Below are positions 1 through 6,346 of a stretch of 8,546 nucleotides of DNA, piece after piece. Origin of the DNA: Burkholderiales bacterium (GTDB lineage: Bacteria > Pseudomonadota > Gammaproteobacteria > Burkholderiales > Burkholderiaceae_D); contig SYFN01000192.1 of NCBI GenBank assembly GCA_005800405.1, positions 1 to 8,546 on the forward strand, read 5' to 3'. Below the pieces are notes generated by a model, which saw nothing but the letters and a program-made list of their open reading frames with translations, was not told where the DNA came from and made no database searches. The position numbers were made by a program, and so were the translations under genes. The number at the start of each line of letters is the position of its first letter. The stretch's first letter is position 1.

Positions 1-915
1 GATGAATACGACACTGCTTTCTTCGACAAGCGCAGCAAATTTGTGCATTATCGTCCTCGCACAGCGATACTCAACAACCTTGACTATGATCATGCCGATA
101 TCTTTTTCGACCTGGCAGCCATTGAAACGCAGTTTCATCACCTCGTGCGTACAGTGCCTGCGATCGGGCGTCTGATCGTCAACGGCCGTGAAGCATCTTT
201 GCGTCGTGTAATCCATCGTGGCTGCTGGAGCGAAACCGAATGGTTTGGCGGTGGCGCAGATCATAACGTCGCTTGGAGCATGATCGAGTATGCAGATGGT
301 CGTTTCGATGTTTTCTTCCAAGGGTTGCTGCAAGGTACGATTAATTGGTCGTTGACGGGTGAGCACAATCGCTGGAATGCAGTCGCAGCGATAGCGGCTG
401 CACGGCATACCGGCGTGCCGCCCTCACAGGCAATCGCCTCGTTGGCCAATTTCGAGAACGTAAAGCGTCGTATGGAGACGCGCGGTGTGGTCAATGGTAT
501 TACCGTTCTTGATGACTTTGCGCATCATCCGACAGCGATTGCCACCACGGTTGCCGGTTTGAGGCACAAGGTAGGCAAGGCTCGCATTCTTGCTGTACTT
601 GAGCCCCGCTCCAACACGATGAAGCTGGGTACGATGAAAGATGCTTTGCCAGATAGTCTTAAGTCTGCTGATCTGGTATTCGGCTTTGGTGCTCGCGGCG
701 ATGGCAAGGGCGCGCTGGGCTGGGATCTGTCCGCGACGCTCTCTCCACTGGGTGATAAGGTGCAGACTTTTGATGATTTATCTTCACTGGTCACTGCAGT
801 TGGCGCTGCAGCCAAGCCCGGAGATTACGTGCTGGTCATGAGCAATGGTGGATTCGGTGGCGTGCACCAGAAGCTGCTGGATGCGTTCGAATCACTGAAA
901 GCACCAGCGCATTAA
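1..915 (+). CDS. mpl: UDP-N-acetylmuramate:L-alanyl-gamma-D-glutamyl-meso-diaminopimelate ligase, 3' part
   Basis: Mpl is a cytoplasmic Mur-ligase-family enzyme. It joins the recycled tripeptide L-Ala-gamma-D-Glu-meso-DAP to UDP-MurNAc using ATP, returning cell-wall turnover products to peptidoglycan synthesis. The frame is open to base 1 and starts mid-protein with DEYDTAFFDKRSKF, so the GTG at 43 is internal and the gene continues off the left edge. About 304 residues are present. The N-terminal UDP-binding domain and the GxHGKTT ATP loop are outside the window. Visible family motifs are NNLDYDHADIF in the central domain, HNRWNAVAAIAAA (from 364), the C-terminal-domain stretch LDDFAHHPTAIA (from 508) and EPRSNTMKLG (from 601). 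DDFAHHP with EPRSNTMK fits Mpl better than MurC. The protein ends normally at TAA 913-915 with no sign of decay. yqiA follows after 26 nt. Confidence 0.96.
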   Translation, partial: DEYDTAFFDKRSKFVHYRPRTAILNNLDYDHADIFFDLAAIETQFHHLVRTVPAIGRLIVNGREASLRRVIHRGCWSETEWFGGGADHNVAWSMIEYADGRFDVFFQGLLQGTINWSLTGEHNRWNAVAAIAAARHTGVPPSQAIASLANFENVKRRMETRGVVNGITVLDDFAHHPTAIATTVAGLRHKVGKARILAVLEPRSNTMKLGTMKDALPDSLKSADLVFGFGARGDGKGALGWDLSATLSPLGDKVQTFDDLSSLVTAVGAAAKPGDYVLVMSNGGFGGVHQKLLDAFESLKAPAH

Positions 916-941
916 CTGCGCCGCTTCCTGAAACGGTTTCC

Positions 942-1505
942 ATGATTCTATATCTGCACGGCTTTCGATCATCACCCCAATCGGCCAAGGCGCGCAGGTT
1001 GCGTGATGTCATGGAGGCGCGCGGTCAGCGATCAAGGCTGCTCTACCCGCAGTTACCACCATCTCCGAGAAAGGCGATGCGGCTTGCGTACATGCTGGTA
1101 TCGCAGGTGCCTGCGGATTCGTTGGCCGTGATCGGTTCATCGCTCGGCGGCTACTATGCGACTGCGCTGGCAGAAGAAAGGGGATGTCGCGCTGTCCTGC
1201 TGAATCCGGCGGTGCGCCCGGCCCAGGGCCTCGCACCCCATGTTGGCGTACAAAGTGCGTGGCACTCCGAAGATCAATTCGAATTTTTACCTGAGTACAT
1301 TGATGAACTCGCTTCACTAGAAATCGATTGCATTACTCAGCCTGAACGCTATTTTTTGATCGCGGCGACGGGTGATGAAGTACTGGACTGGCGCGAGATG
1401 GTTACGCATTACCCTGGCGCGCGTCAGCGGGTGATTGATGGCAGTGATCATGGTCTGTCTGATTTTGACCAGTACATTGATGAAGTACTGGCCTTCTGCG
1501 CCTGA
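942..1505 (+). CDS. yqiA: YqiA-type alpha/beta hydrolase (putative esterase)
   Basis: This is a 187-residue single-domain alpha/beta hydrolase of the YqiA/YcfP (UPF0227) type. Such proteins are small cytoplasmic esterases with poorly defined natural substrates. The N-terminus MILYLHGFRSSP is the first strand plus the HGF oxyanion-hole loop. The nucleophile elbow GSSLGG spans residues 65-70, so Ser67 is the predicted nucleophile. The likely acid is Asp145 in ATGDEVLDW, and His170 in DGSDHGLSDF completes the triad. The family is usually near 190 residues, so the gene looks full length. There is no signal peptide. ATG 942 is the natural start because the protein begins directly with the first beta strand. 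No strong Shine-Dalgarno is seen, and a short dyad GAAACGGTTTC (930-940) occupies that place. The 26-nt gap to mpl suggests co-transcription. Family assignment is firm; substrate is unknown. Confidence 0.9.
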   Translation: MILYLHGFRSSPQSAKARRLRDVMEARGQRSRLLYPQLPPSPRKAMRLAYMLVSQVPADSLAVIGSSLGGYYATALAEERGCRAVLLNPAVRPAQGLAPHVGVQSAWHSEDQFEFLPEYIDELASLEIDCITQPERYFLIAATGDEVLDWREMVTHYPGARQRVIDGSDHGLSDFDQYIDEVLAFCA

Positions 1506-1526
1506 CGAGACGACGAATAGTATGGA

Positions 1527-1555
1527 AGAGCACTATCTTGTGACGTGCTCTCTTT
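1527..1555 (+). terminator. Hairpin after yqiA, possible weak terminator or leader structure
   Basis: AGAGCAC at 1527-1533 pairs perfectly with GTGCTCT at 1545-1551 around an 11-nt loop, followed by CTTT (1552-1555). It lies between the yqiA stop (1505) and the ribonuclease start (1591), which suggests it ends or attenuates transcription from mpl-yqiA. The T tract is short, so it may be only a partial terminator. Confidence 0.4.
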
Positions 1556-1590
1556 CGAGATAACAAGAATTCCTTGAAGCGGTATGGTTG

Positions 1591-3627
1591 ATGAATTTAT
1601 TTTTTGAAGAATCCGGGGATTTCAAAGTTGGTGCTGTGATTTCGCAGCAGGGCGAGGCATTTCAGGTGGAGATGACATCGGGCAAACGCACCAAAGTGCG
1701 AGCTCGCGATGTGCTGCTGCAATTCGACAGTCCTTCGCCTGCCGAAATGATGTCGCGGGCACAGGCGCTTGCCGGCGACATCGATATTGCGTTTTTGTGG
1801 GAAGTGGCCGGCGAAGAGGAATTTGCCATCGAGCAGCTAGGTACTGAGTATTTCGGTCATGTGCCTAAGCCCGAAGAGACTGCAGGACTCTTGCTCAAGA
1901 TGGCAGCATCACCGATCTATTTTCATAAAAAAGGCAAAGGGCGGTACAAAGCGGCGCCCGCAGCAATTTTGCAGGCCGCACTCGCGGGTCTGGAAAGAAA
2001 AAAACAGCAGGCCTTGTTGCAAGCGGCTATGGTCGATGAACTCAAGGCAGGTCGATTGCCGCAATCCATGGCACCTCTGGTGCGTCAGTTGCTTTTCAAA
2101 CCTGATAAAAATTCAATGGAGTACAAGGCACTCGATGCCGCTTGTGCAGAGCTGCAAACGACACCATCGCGTCTGATGCTATCTGTTGGCGCCCTACCTT
2201 CAGTGAAGGCAGTCCATGATGCGAAGTTTTTGATGAAGCATTTCCCGCGCGGTACTGATTTCCCTCGTATCGATCTGCTGCAGATATCCGCATTGCCCGT
2301 TGCTGAGGTGAGCGCCTTTTCTTTTGACGACATCACGACGACCGAAATTGATGATGCTTTCTCGGTACAGATGATCGGTGAAGGAAAAGTCCGTGTTGGC
2401 ATTCATATTTCTGCACCTGCTCTGGGTATCGCACGAGATGATGCTATTGATACGATTGCACGCGAACGCATGAGCACCGTGTATATGCCGGGTGACAAAA
2501 TCACCATGCTGCCAGATGAACTCGTGCAGCAGTTCACCCTCGCCGAGGGTGATGCGCGACCTGCGGTGTCCTTGTACGCAACGCTCGACATAAGTGATTG
2601 GTCGGTACTGTCAACAGAGACTGTCGTTGAACGCGTGCCGATTCGTGCCAATCTGCGCCACAACGAATTGGATGAACATGTGAGTGAGCAGGCGCTAGCC
2701 GAGGGCAGCGGTGATTATCCCCACAAGGAGGAAATAGGACTCCTCTGGCAATGGGCGCAGGTGCTCGAGCAAGGGCGCATGGAGAAACGCGAGAGTTTCG
2801 GTCTGCGACCAGAACAAAACAATCGTGTAGACTTTAATTTCTATGTGGTCGACGACATTGTCACCATCACTCGCAGGAAGCGTGGTGCACCGCTCGACAA
2901 AATTGTGGCCGAGCTGATGATTTTTACCAACAGCAGCTGGGGCAGGCTCATGCATGAGCATGGTGTACCCGGCATCTATCGTACACAGGGTACCGGTAGT
3001 GGCTGGGCCGCGCGTATGCAGGTACGCATGCTCACCCACGCCGCACCCCATCAGGGACTCGGCGTAAATCAGTATGCGTGGAGCACGTCACCCTTGCGGC
3101 GCTACACGGATCTGGTCAATCAGTGGCAGATACTCGCCTGCGTCAGACTCGGTGTCGCCGCGCCTCTGGTTGCACCTTTCAAGCCTAGAGATGCCGATCT
3201 GTTCGCGATCGTATCTGCCTTCGATAGTGCCTATGCGGCCTATGCCGATTTCCAGAACATTATGGAGCGTTATTGGTGCCTCAGATGGCTGGCGCAGGGC
3301 GCCGTGCGTCAGGTTGATGCCGTCGTTCTCAAAGACGAAGTACTCAGGCTGGTCGATGTGCCGCTCGTGATTCCGATACCAGGCGTCAGGCATCCGCGCG
3401 GCACACAGGTCAAGCTTGAACTGATCAGCTGGGATGAGTTGGATCTGACCGTCCAGGCGCGCGTACTGGAGGTGAGCGTTGTCAGCGATTCCATCAGTGA
3501 TGACATGGATGAAGAATCCGAGCCCGAAGCTCAAAACGACCTACACGAACTCAGCGAGACACCCGGTGATAGCATGGCAATCGAAGCGGCAGAGCCGCAA
3601 ATTACTGCACCTCCCAATCCGGAGTGA
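1591..3627 (+). CDS. RNase II/R-family exoribonuclease (RNB domain)
   Basis: This is a 678-residue protein of the RNase II/R (RNB) family, processive 3'-5' exoribonucleases that release 5'-nucleotides from single-stranded RNA. The RNB signature SFDDITTTEIDDAFSV places the metal-binding acids at Asp246, Glu252, Asp254 and Asp255. Glu252 stands where E. coli RNase II has Asp207. The downstream motif VYMPGDKITMLPDEL and the arginine motif TSPLRRYTDLVNQ (residues 499-511) are intact, so the enzyme looks catalytically competent. The N-terminus (about 1-50) looks like a small beta barrel followed by a helical region rather than the two typical cold-shock domains. Residues about 570-630 look like a degenerate S1/OB fold. 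Residues 632-678 are an acidic, probably disordered tail. ATG 1591 is preferred over the adjacent TTG 1588; the upstream GAAGCGG (1576-1582) is a modest ribosome site. It is the first gene of the block. The symbol rnb or vacB may be used for it, but it is not a canonical RNase R. Confidence 0.9.
   Translation: MNLFFEESGDFKVGAVISQQGEAFQVEMTSGKRTKVRARDVLLQFDSPSPAEMMSRAQALAGDIDIAFLWEVAGEEEFAIEQLGTEYFGHVPKPEETAGLLLKMAASPIYFHKKGKGRYKAAPAAILQAALAGLERKKQQALLQAAMVDELKAGRLPQSMAPLVRQLLFKPDKNSMEYKALDAACAELQTTPSRLMLSVGALPSVKAVHDAKFLMKHFPRGTDFPRIDLLQISALPVAEVSAFSFDDITTTEIDDAFSVQMIGEGKVRVGIHISAPALGIARDDAIDTIARERMSTVYMPGDKITMLPDELVQQFTLAEGDARPAVSLYATLDISDWSVLSTETVVERVPIRANLRHNELDEHVSEQALAEGSGDYPHKEEIGLLWQWAQVLEQGRMEKRESFGLRPEQNNRVDFNFYVVDDIVTITRRKRGAPLDKIVAELMIFTNSSWGRLMHEHGVPGIYRTQGTGSGWAARMQVRMLTHAAPHQGLGVNQYAWSTSPLRRYTDLVNQWQILACVRLGVAAPLVAPFKPRDADLFAIVSAFDSAYAAYADFQNIMERYWCLRWLAQGAVRQVDAVVLKDEVLRLVDVPLVIPIPGVRHPRGTQVKLELISWDELDLTVQARVLEVSVVSDSISDDMDEESEPEAQNDLHELSETPGDSMAIEAAEPQITAPPNPE
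3621..3624 (+). promoter_or_regulatory. Shine-Dalgarno that sets the TonB-like gene start
   Basis: GGAG sits at the end of the ribonuclease gene, 8 nt before GTG 3633. The first GTG in the frame (3624) overlaps this element and would have no usable site, so 3633 (or 3636) is the better start. Confidence 0.6.
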
Positions 3628-3632
3628 CTCAC

Positions 3633-4517
3633 GTGGTGCCGGCAGAGCGTCAATTATTGTTCATTGCGATCGCGAGCTCATTACTGCTTCACGCGATGTT
3701 GTTATCGATACGTTTTGTCAGTCCAGATGATCTGGCGTTCAAGCCTGTTGATCGCCGGCTTGAGGTCATTCTTGTGAAGACGGCCCAGCAGCGTGCCCCC
3801 TTGCAGGCCGATGCGCTGGCGCAGGTCAATCTGGATGGCGGCGGTAACGCCGAGCGCGGTCGGGCGACATCGCCTCTGCCGGATTCCGGTCGCATCAGCG
3901 AAGGCAAGCTATTGGAAATACAACGGCAACGTGTCGCCGAGCTTGAGCAGCAACAGGCCCGCATACTCGCACAACTCGCCGCAAGCAAGGCCGAGCATGA
4001 GTTGTCGCGACCGGAACAGACAAGGGCAAGCAAGCGAAGTGTCGCACCCGAAATCGAAGCAAGCACTCGCTTGCTGGGACGCCGCGAAGCCGAGATCGCG
4101 CGTGACATTGCTGACTACAACAAGCGCCCTGTTAAAACCCAGCTCACGCCCAGCACTCGGCAGGTTGAGTACGCGATGTATTTCACTGGGTTACAGCATC
4201 GCATTGAGCAGACTGGCACGCGGTATTTTCCCGAGCGTGATGGTAAAAAAATGTATGGCGAGCTCTTCGTATATATCCCGATTTTTCAGGATGGCTCGGT
4301 TTACGAAAAAGAGGGTGGTCCGCGTATCGAACGCAGCTTCGGTAATCCGGCGCTCGATCAGGCGGCCTTGCTCATCGTCAGGCGGGCTGCGCCCTTCGGA
4401 CCGTTTCCTTCAGCCTTGCGCCGTGATGGCAAGACGCATGTGTGGGAAATCGTCACTCGTTTTCATTTCATTCGCGATCAGACACTGGAGTCGCGTTCGA
4501 CCGGAGTTTTCCCTTGA
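3633..4517 (+). CDS. TonB/TolA-like energy-transducer family protein
   Basis: This 294-residue inner-membrane protein has TonB/TolA architecture. A short cytoplasmic start and one membrane segment (about residues 8-28) are followed by a periplasmic spacer and a C-terminal TonB domain (about 175-282, including GTRYFPERDGKKMYGELFV, the FQDGSV turn and a C-terminal aromatic-rich strand). With GTG 3633 as start, Ser16 and His20 in SSLLLH fall in the SxxxH arrangement used by E. coli TonB to contact ExbB/ExbD. The rest of the TonB SHLS pattern is not kept. The spacer lacks the Pro-Glu/Pro-Lys repeats of true TonB. Instead, residues about 89-162 are charged and helical (for example RVAELEQQQARILAQL), closer to TolA. 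No exbB, exbD or receptor gene is nearby. It starts 5 nt after the ribonuclease stop, and its own stop overlaps the aroE start. Family call is firm; its partner and cargo are unknown, and it could be an envelope-linking protein rather than an iron-uptake TonB. Confidence 0.8.
   Translation: MVPAERQLLFIAIASSLLLHAMLLSIRFVSPDDLAFKPVDRRLEVILVKTAQQRAPLQADALAQVNLDGGGNAERGRATSPLPDSGRISEGKLLEIQRQRVAELEQQQARILAQLAASKAEHELSRPEQTRASKRSVAPEIEASTRLLGRREAEIARDIADYNKRPVKTQLTPSTRQVEYAMYFTGLQHRIEQTGTRYFPERDGKKMYGELFVYIPIFQDGSVYEKEGGPRIERSFGNPALDQAALLIVRRAAPFGPFPSALRRDGKTHVWEIVTRFHFIRDQTLESRSTGVFP
4503..4506 (+). promoter_or_regulatory. Shine-Dalgarno that sets the aroE TTG start
   Basis: GGAG inside the end of the TonB-like gene, 7 nt before TTG 4514. 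It decides the aroE start, because the next upstream candidate start in this frame (4442) would add 24 residues with no family resemblance. Confidence 0.65.
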
Positions 4518-5344
4518 CACTCGAATCCGTCCCTGATCGCTATGCAGTGATCGGCAATCCCATACAGCATAGCAAATCACCTCAAGTACATGCATTGTTT
4601 GCGCAGCAGACACGGCAAGCGATCTGCTATGAGCGTTTGCTGGCTCCCGTCGATCGTTTTGCCGACAGCGTCCATGAGTTCGTCGCGCAAGGTGGTCGCG
4701 GTGCCAACGTCACCGTACCCTTCAAGCTGGAAGCATTCGTGCTGGCGCAAGAACTCACGCCGCGTGCGAAGGCAGCGGGTGCGATCAACACACTGAGTTT
4801 TTCCGCCGCTGGCATCAAAGGCGATAACACCGATGGCATCGGGCTGGTGCGCGACATCACGCAGAATGCGGGTGTACAACTCAAGAACCGGTTGGTGCTG
4901 TTGCTTGGGGCTGGCGGCGCGGCACGTGGAGTAATCCTGCCGCTGATTGAAGAAAACATCACCTCTCTGGTAATAGCCAATCGCACACAGCCCAGAGCGA
5001 TGGAACTCGCACAGCAGTTTTTTCATAGCGGTGCCCCTGTGTCATCTGCAGCATTTGATCAGCTTGACCAGCGTTTTGATGTGATCATCAATGCCACATC
5101 AGCCAGTCTGGATTCCGAATTGCCGCCATTGCCCGATTGCGTATTCGGCCCGCAGACGCTTGCCTACGACATGATGTACGGCGCGCAGCCAACGATTTTC
5201 ATGCAGCATGCTGCCCAACGTGGCACCGCCGTTCGTGATGGTTTGGGCATGTTGATCGAGCAGGCAGCAGAATCCTTCTTCGTCTGGCGCGGCATACGGC
5301 CCGAGACAGCCTTGGTATATCGGTGGCTGCGAGGCCAGCTATGA
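4514..5344 (+). CDS. aroE: Shikimate 5-dehydrogenase (NADP+)
   Basis: AroE reduces 3-dehydroshikimate to shikimate with NADPH, the fourth step of the cytoplasmic shikimate pathway to chorismate and the aromatic amino acids. From TTG 4514 the protein is 276 residues, close to the usual 270-280. The N-terminal motif YAVIGNPIQHSKSP carries the shikimate-binding Ser20 and Ser22. NVTVPFK ends with catalytic Lys71. Asn92 (GAINT) and Asp107 (GDNTDG) complete the substrate site. GAGGAARG (132-139) is the nucleotide-binding loop, and NRTQPRA (156-162) is the basic patch that selects NADP+. The C-terminal DGLGMLIEQAAESF contains the conserved Gln. All key residues are present. The TTG overlaps the previous stop as TTGA, and the stop overlaps the mtgA start as ATGA, so translation is probably coupled on both sides. 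Confidence 0.96.
   Translation: MTLESVPDRYAVIGNPIQHSKSPQVHALFAQQTRQAICYERLLAPVDRFADSVHEFVAQGGRGANVTVPFKLEAFVLAQELTPRAKAAGAINTLSFSAAGIKGDNTDGIGLVRDITQNAGVQLKNRLVLLLGAGGAARGVILPLIEENITSLVIANRTQPRAMELAQQFFHSGAPVSSAAFDQLDQRFDVIINATSASLDSELPPLPDCVFGPQTLAYDMMYGAQPTIFMQHAAQRGTAVRDGLGMLIEQAAESFFVWRGIRPETALVYRWLRGQL
5331..5334 (+). promoter_or_regulatory. Shine-Dalgarno for mtgA
   Basis: GAGG within the end of aroE, 6 nt before ATG 5341. It supports 5341 over the in-frame GTG at 5323. Confidence 0.6.
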
Positions 5345-6063
5345 ACTCGCGCGGATCAGAAAAAGTGCAGAGATCTGGACGTGGTCTGTTGTTCTGGATC
5401 ATCGTTATCCCCGTGCTGCTGGTACTGCTGCTGCAGGCCTGGTATTTCCTCCATATTTGTTGGTGGGTCAACCATAATCCTGATTCTACTTCGTTCATGC
5501 GCGAGCAGCTGAGCAAGATTCGCGAGAAAACCCCCGCCGCCCAGCTGCAACACCGCTGGGTTCCCTACAACAGGATTCCCAATAATCTCAAGCGTGCGAT
5601 CATCGCTTCGGAAGATGCCAATTTTGCCGAGCATGAGGGTGTCGACTGGGATGCTCTCCAAAGAGCCTACGAAAAAAATGCGAAAAAGGGCAAGGTAGTC
5701 TCCGGCGGGTCGACCATTACACAGCAGCTGGCTAAAAATCTTTTCTTGTCAGGCCAGCGCAGCTATCTGCGCAAAGGACAGGAAATGATCATCACCTTCA
5801 TGCTTGAAATGATGATGGACAAGCGCCGTATCTTCGAGATCTACCTCAATGTGGTCGAGTGGGGCACTGGTGTCTTTGGTGCCGAGGCGGCGTCAATGCG
5901 TTACTTCGGCAAGCCAGCCGCTGCGCTCGGTCCACAGGAAGCAGCGAGGCTGGCCGTGATGCTTCCCAACCCTCGCTACTTCGGGCGTCATCTCGATTCC
6001 GGTTATCTGGCACGCCGATCGAGCCTGATTCTGTTGCGCATGCGCACGGCCGAGTTGCCCTGA
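5341..6063 (+). CDS. mtgA: Monofunctional biosynthetic peptidoglycan glycosyltransferase
   Basis: MtgA is a GT51-family inner-membrane enzyme that polymerises lipid II into glycan strands on the periplasmic side. It has no transpeptidase domain. The 240-residue length matches the family. A basic start (RSGRG) precedes one membrane anchor at about residues 15-37. Motif 1 is EDANFAEHEG with catalytic Glu91. Motif 2 is GGSTITQQLAKNLF (122-135). Motif 3 is RKGQE, with Lys145 and the second essential Glu148. KRRIFEIYLNVVEWG (161-175) and the following FGAEAASMRYFGK segment complete the fold. ATG 5341 is chosen because it has a GAGG site and an ATGA overlap with aroE. It is the last gene of the block, and a hairpin follows its stop. 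Its cell-wall role parallels that of mpl upstream, though the two lie in different probable transcription units. Confidence 0.97.
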   Translation: MNSRGSEKVQRSGRGLLFWIIVIPVLLVLLLQAWYFLHICWWVNHNPDSTSFMREQLSKIREKTPAAQLQHRWVPYNRIPNNLKRAIIASEDANFAEHEGVDWDALQRAYEKNAKKGKVVSGGSTITQQLAKNLFLSGQRSYLRKGQEMIITFMLEMMMDKRRIFEIYLNVVEWGTGVFGAEAASMRYFGKPAAALGPQEAARLAVMLPNPRYFGRHLDSGYLARRSSLILLRMRTAELP

Positions 6064-6064
6064 C

Positions 6065-6101
6065 GGCCAAGCGCGTTAATTCAGTGTCCGCAGCGCTTGC
6101 C
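6065..6101 (+). terminator. Hairpin after mtgA
   Basis: CAAGCGC (6068-6074) pairs perfectly with GCGCTTG (6093-6099). Two further G-C pairs (6065-6066 with 6100-6101) form across a bulged C, and the loop is 18 nt. It begins 2 nt after the mtgA stop. There is no adjacent T run, so a Rho-independent terminator is only possible. Confidence 0.3.
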
Positions 6102-6125
6102 TGAGGCCACCGATCTCAGTACACT
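6097..6125 (+). promoter_or_regulatory. Candidate sigma70 promoter for corA
   Basis: TTGCCT (6097-6102) and TACACT (6120-6125) are separated by exactly 17 nt, and each matches four of six consensus bases. Transcription would begin near 6132 and give a leader of about 215 nt before corA. The -35 element overlaps the right arm of the mtgA hairpin. Judged by eye only. Confidence 0.3.
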
Positions 6126-6336
6126 TGCGCTGTTTTTGTAATCGGAGATCTACCTTGGGTAGTCCCAAATCACATTCCCATCCGTCGTTCGAAGGTGTAT
6201 TCGCGAGCTAGCGCCTTTCCTTTCAGTGTCTGCTTGCCGGATATGGGTAAGCTGGTGCGCATGGCCCTCAGGCCGCGTTCCCTGATGTTTTACATGCCGC
6301 GCGATTCGCGCAGCGCATGCTGCATTGGCTGCGGTC

Positions 6337-6341
6337 GGGAG
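6337..6341 (+). promoter_or_regulatory. Shine-Dalgarno for corA
   Basis: GGGAG lies 5 nt before ATG 6347. It supports that start over the in-frame ATG at 6317, which would add ten residues. Confidence 0.65.
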
Positions 6342-6346
6342 AACTT

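Larger units (their letters stand above)
6064..6346 (+). other. mtgA-corA intergenic region, probable corA leader
   Basis: These 283 bases contain no recognised gene. They hold the mtgA hairpin, a candidate promoter (6097-6125), a small dyad TTGGG-TAGT-CCCAA (6155-6168), the hairpin GCGCG-ATT-CGCGC (6299-6311) and an overlapping alternative hairpin GCAGC-GCAT-GCTGC (6310-6323). One frame is open from 6105 to TGA 6348-6350. It contains possible starts at ATG 6243 (35 residues) and ATG 6261 (29 residues, ending near ACCIGCGREN), neither with a convincing ribosome site. The TGA overlaps the corA ATG as ATGA. Leader-based control of corA is an inference only. Confidence 0.45.

Noticed and set aside
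3088..3534. 148-codon antisense open frame inside the ribonuclease gene
   Set aside because: It is a shadow of the well-supported RNB coding frame, with no domain and no upstream signals.
3793..4536. 247-codon same-strand open frame in another frame of the TonB-like gene
   Set aside because: Its composition (many Ser, Arg, Cys, Trp and Met without any motif) is typical of an out-of-frame read. The true frame carries the membrane segment and TonB domain.
4577..5026. 149-codon antisense open frame inside aroE
   Set aside because: It lies opposite intact aroE motifs and has no protein-like features of its own.
5859..6104. 81-codon open frame crossing the end of mtgA
   Set aside because: It mostly overlaps conserved mtgA motifs in another frame, and no motif is seen in the product.
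6155..6168. TTGGG-TAGT-CCCAA hairpin as a terminator
   Set aside because: The stem is only 5 bp and no T tract follows on either strand; kept only as a note in the leader description.
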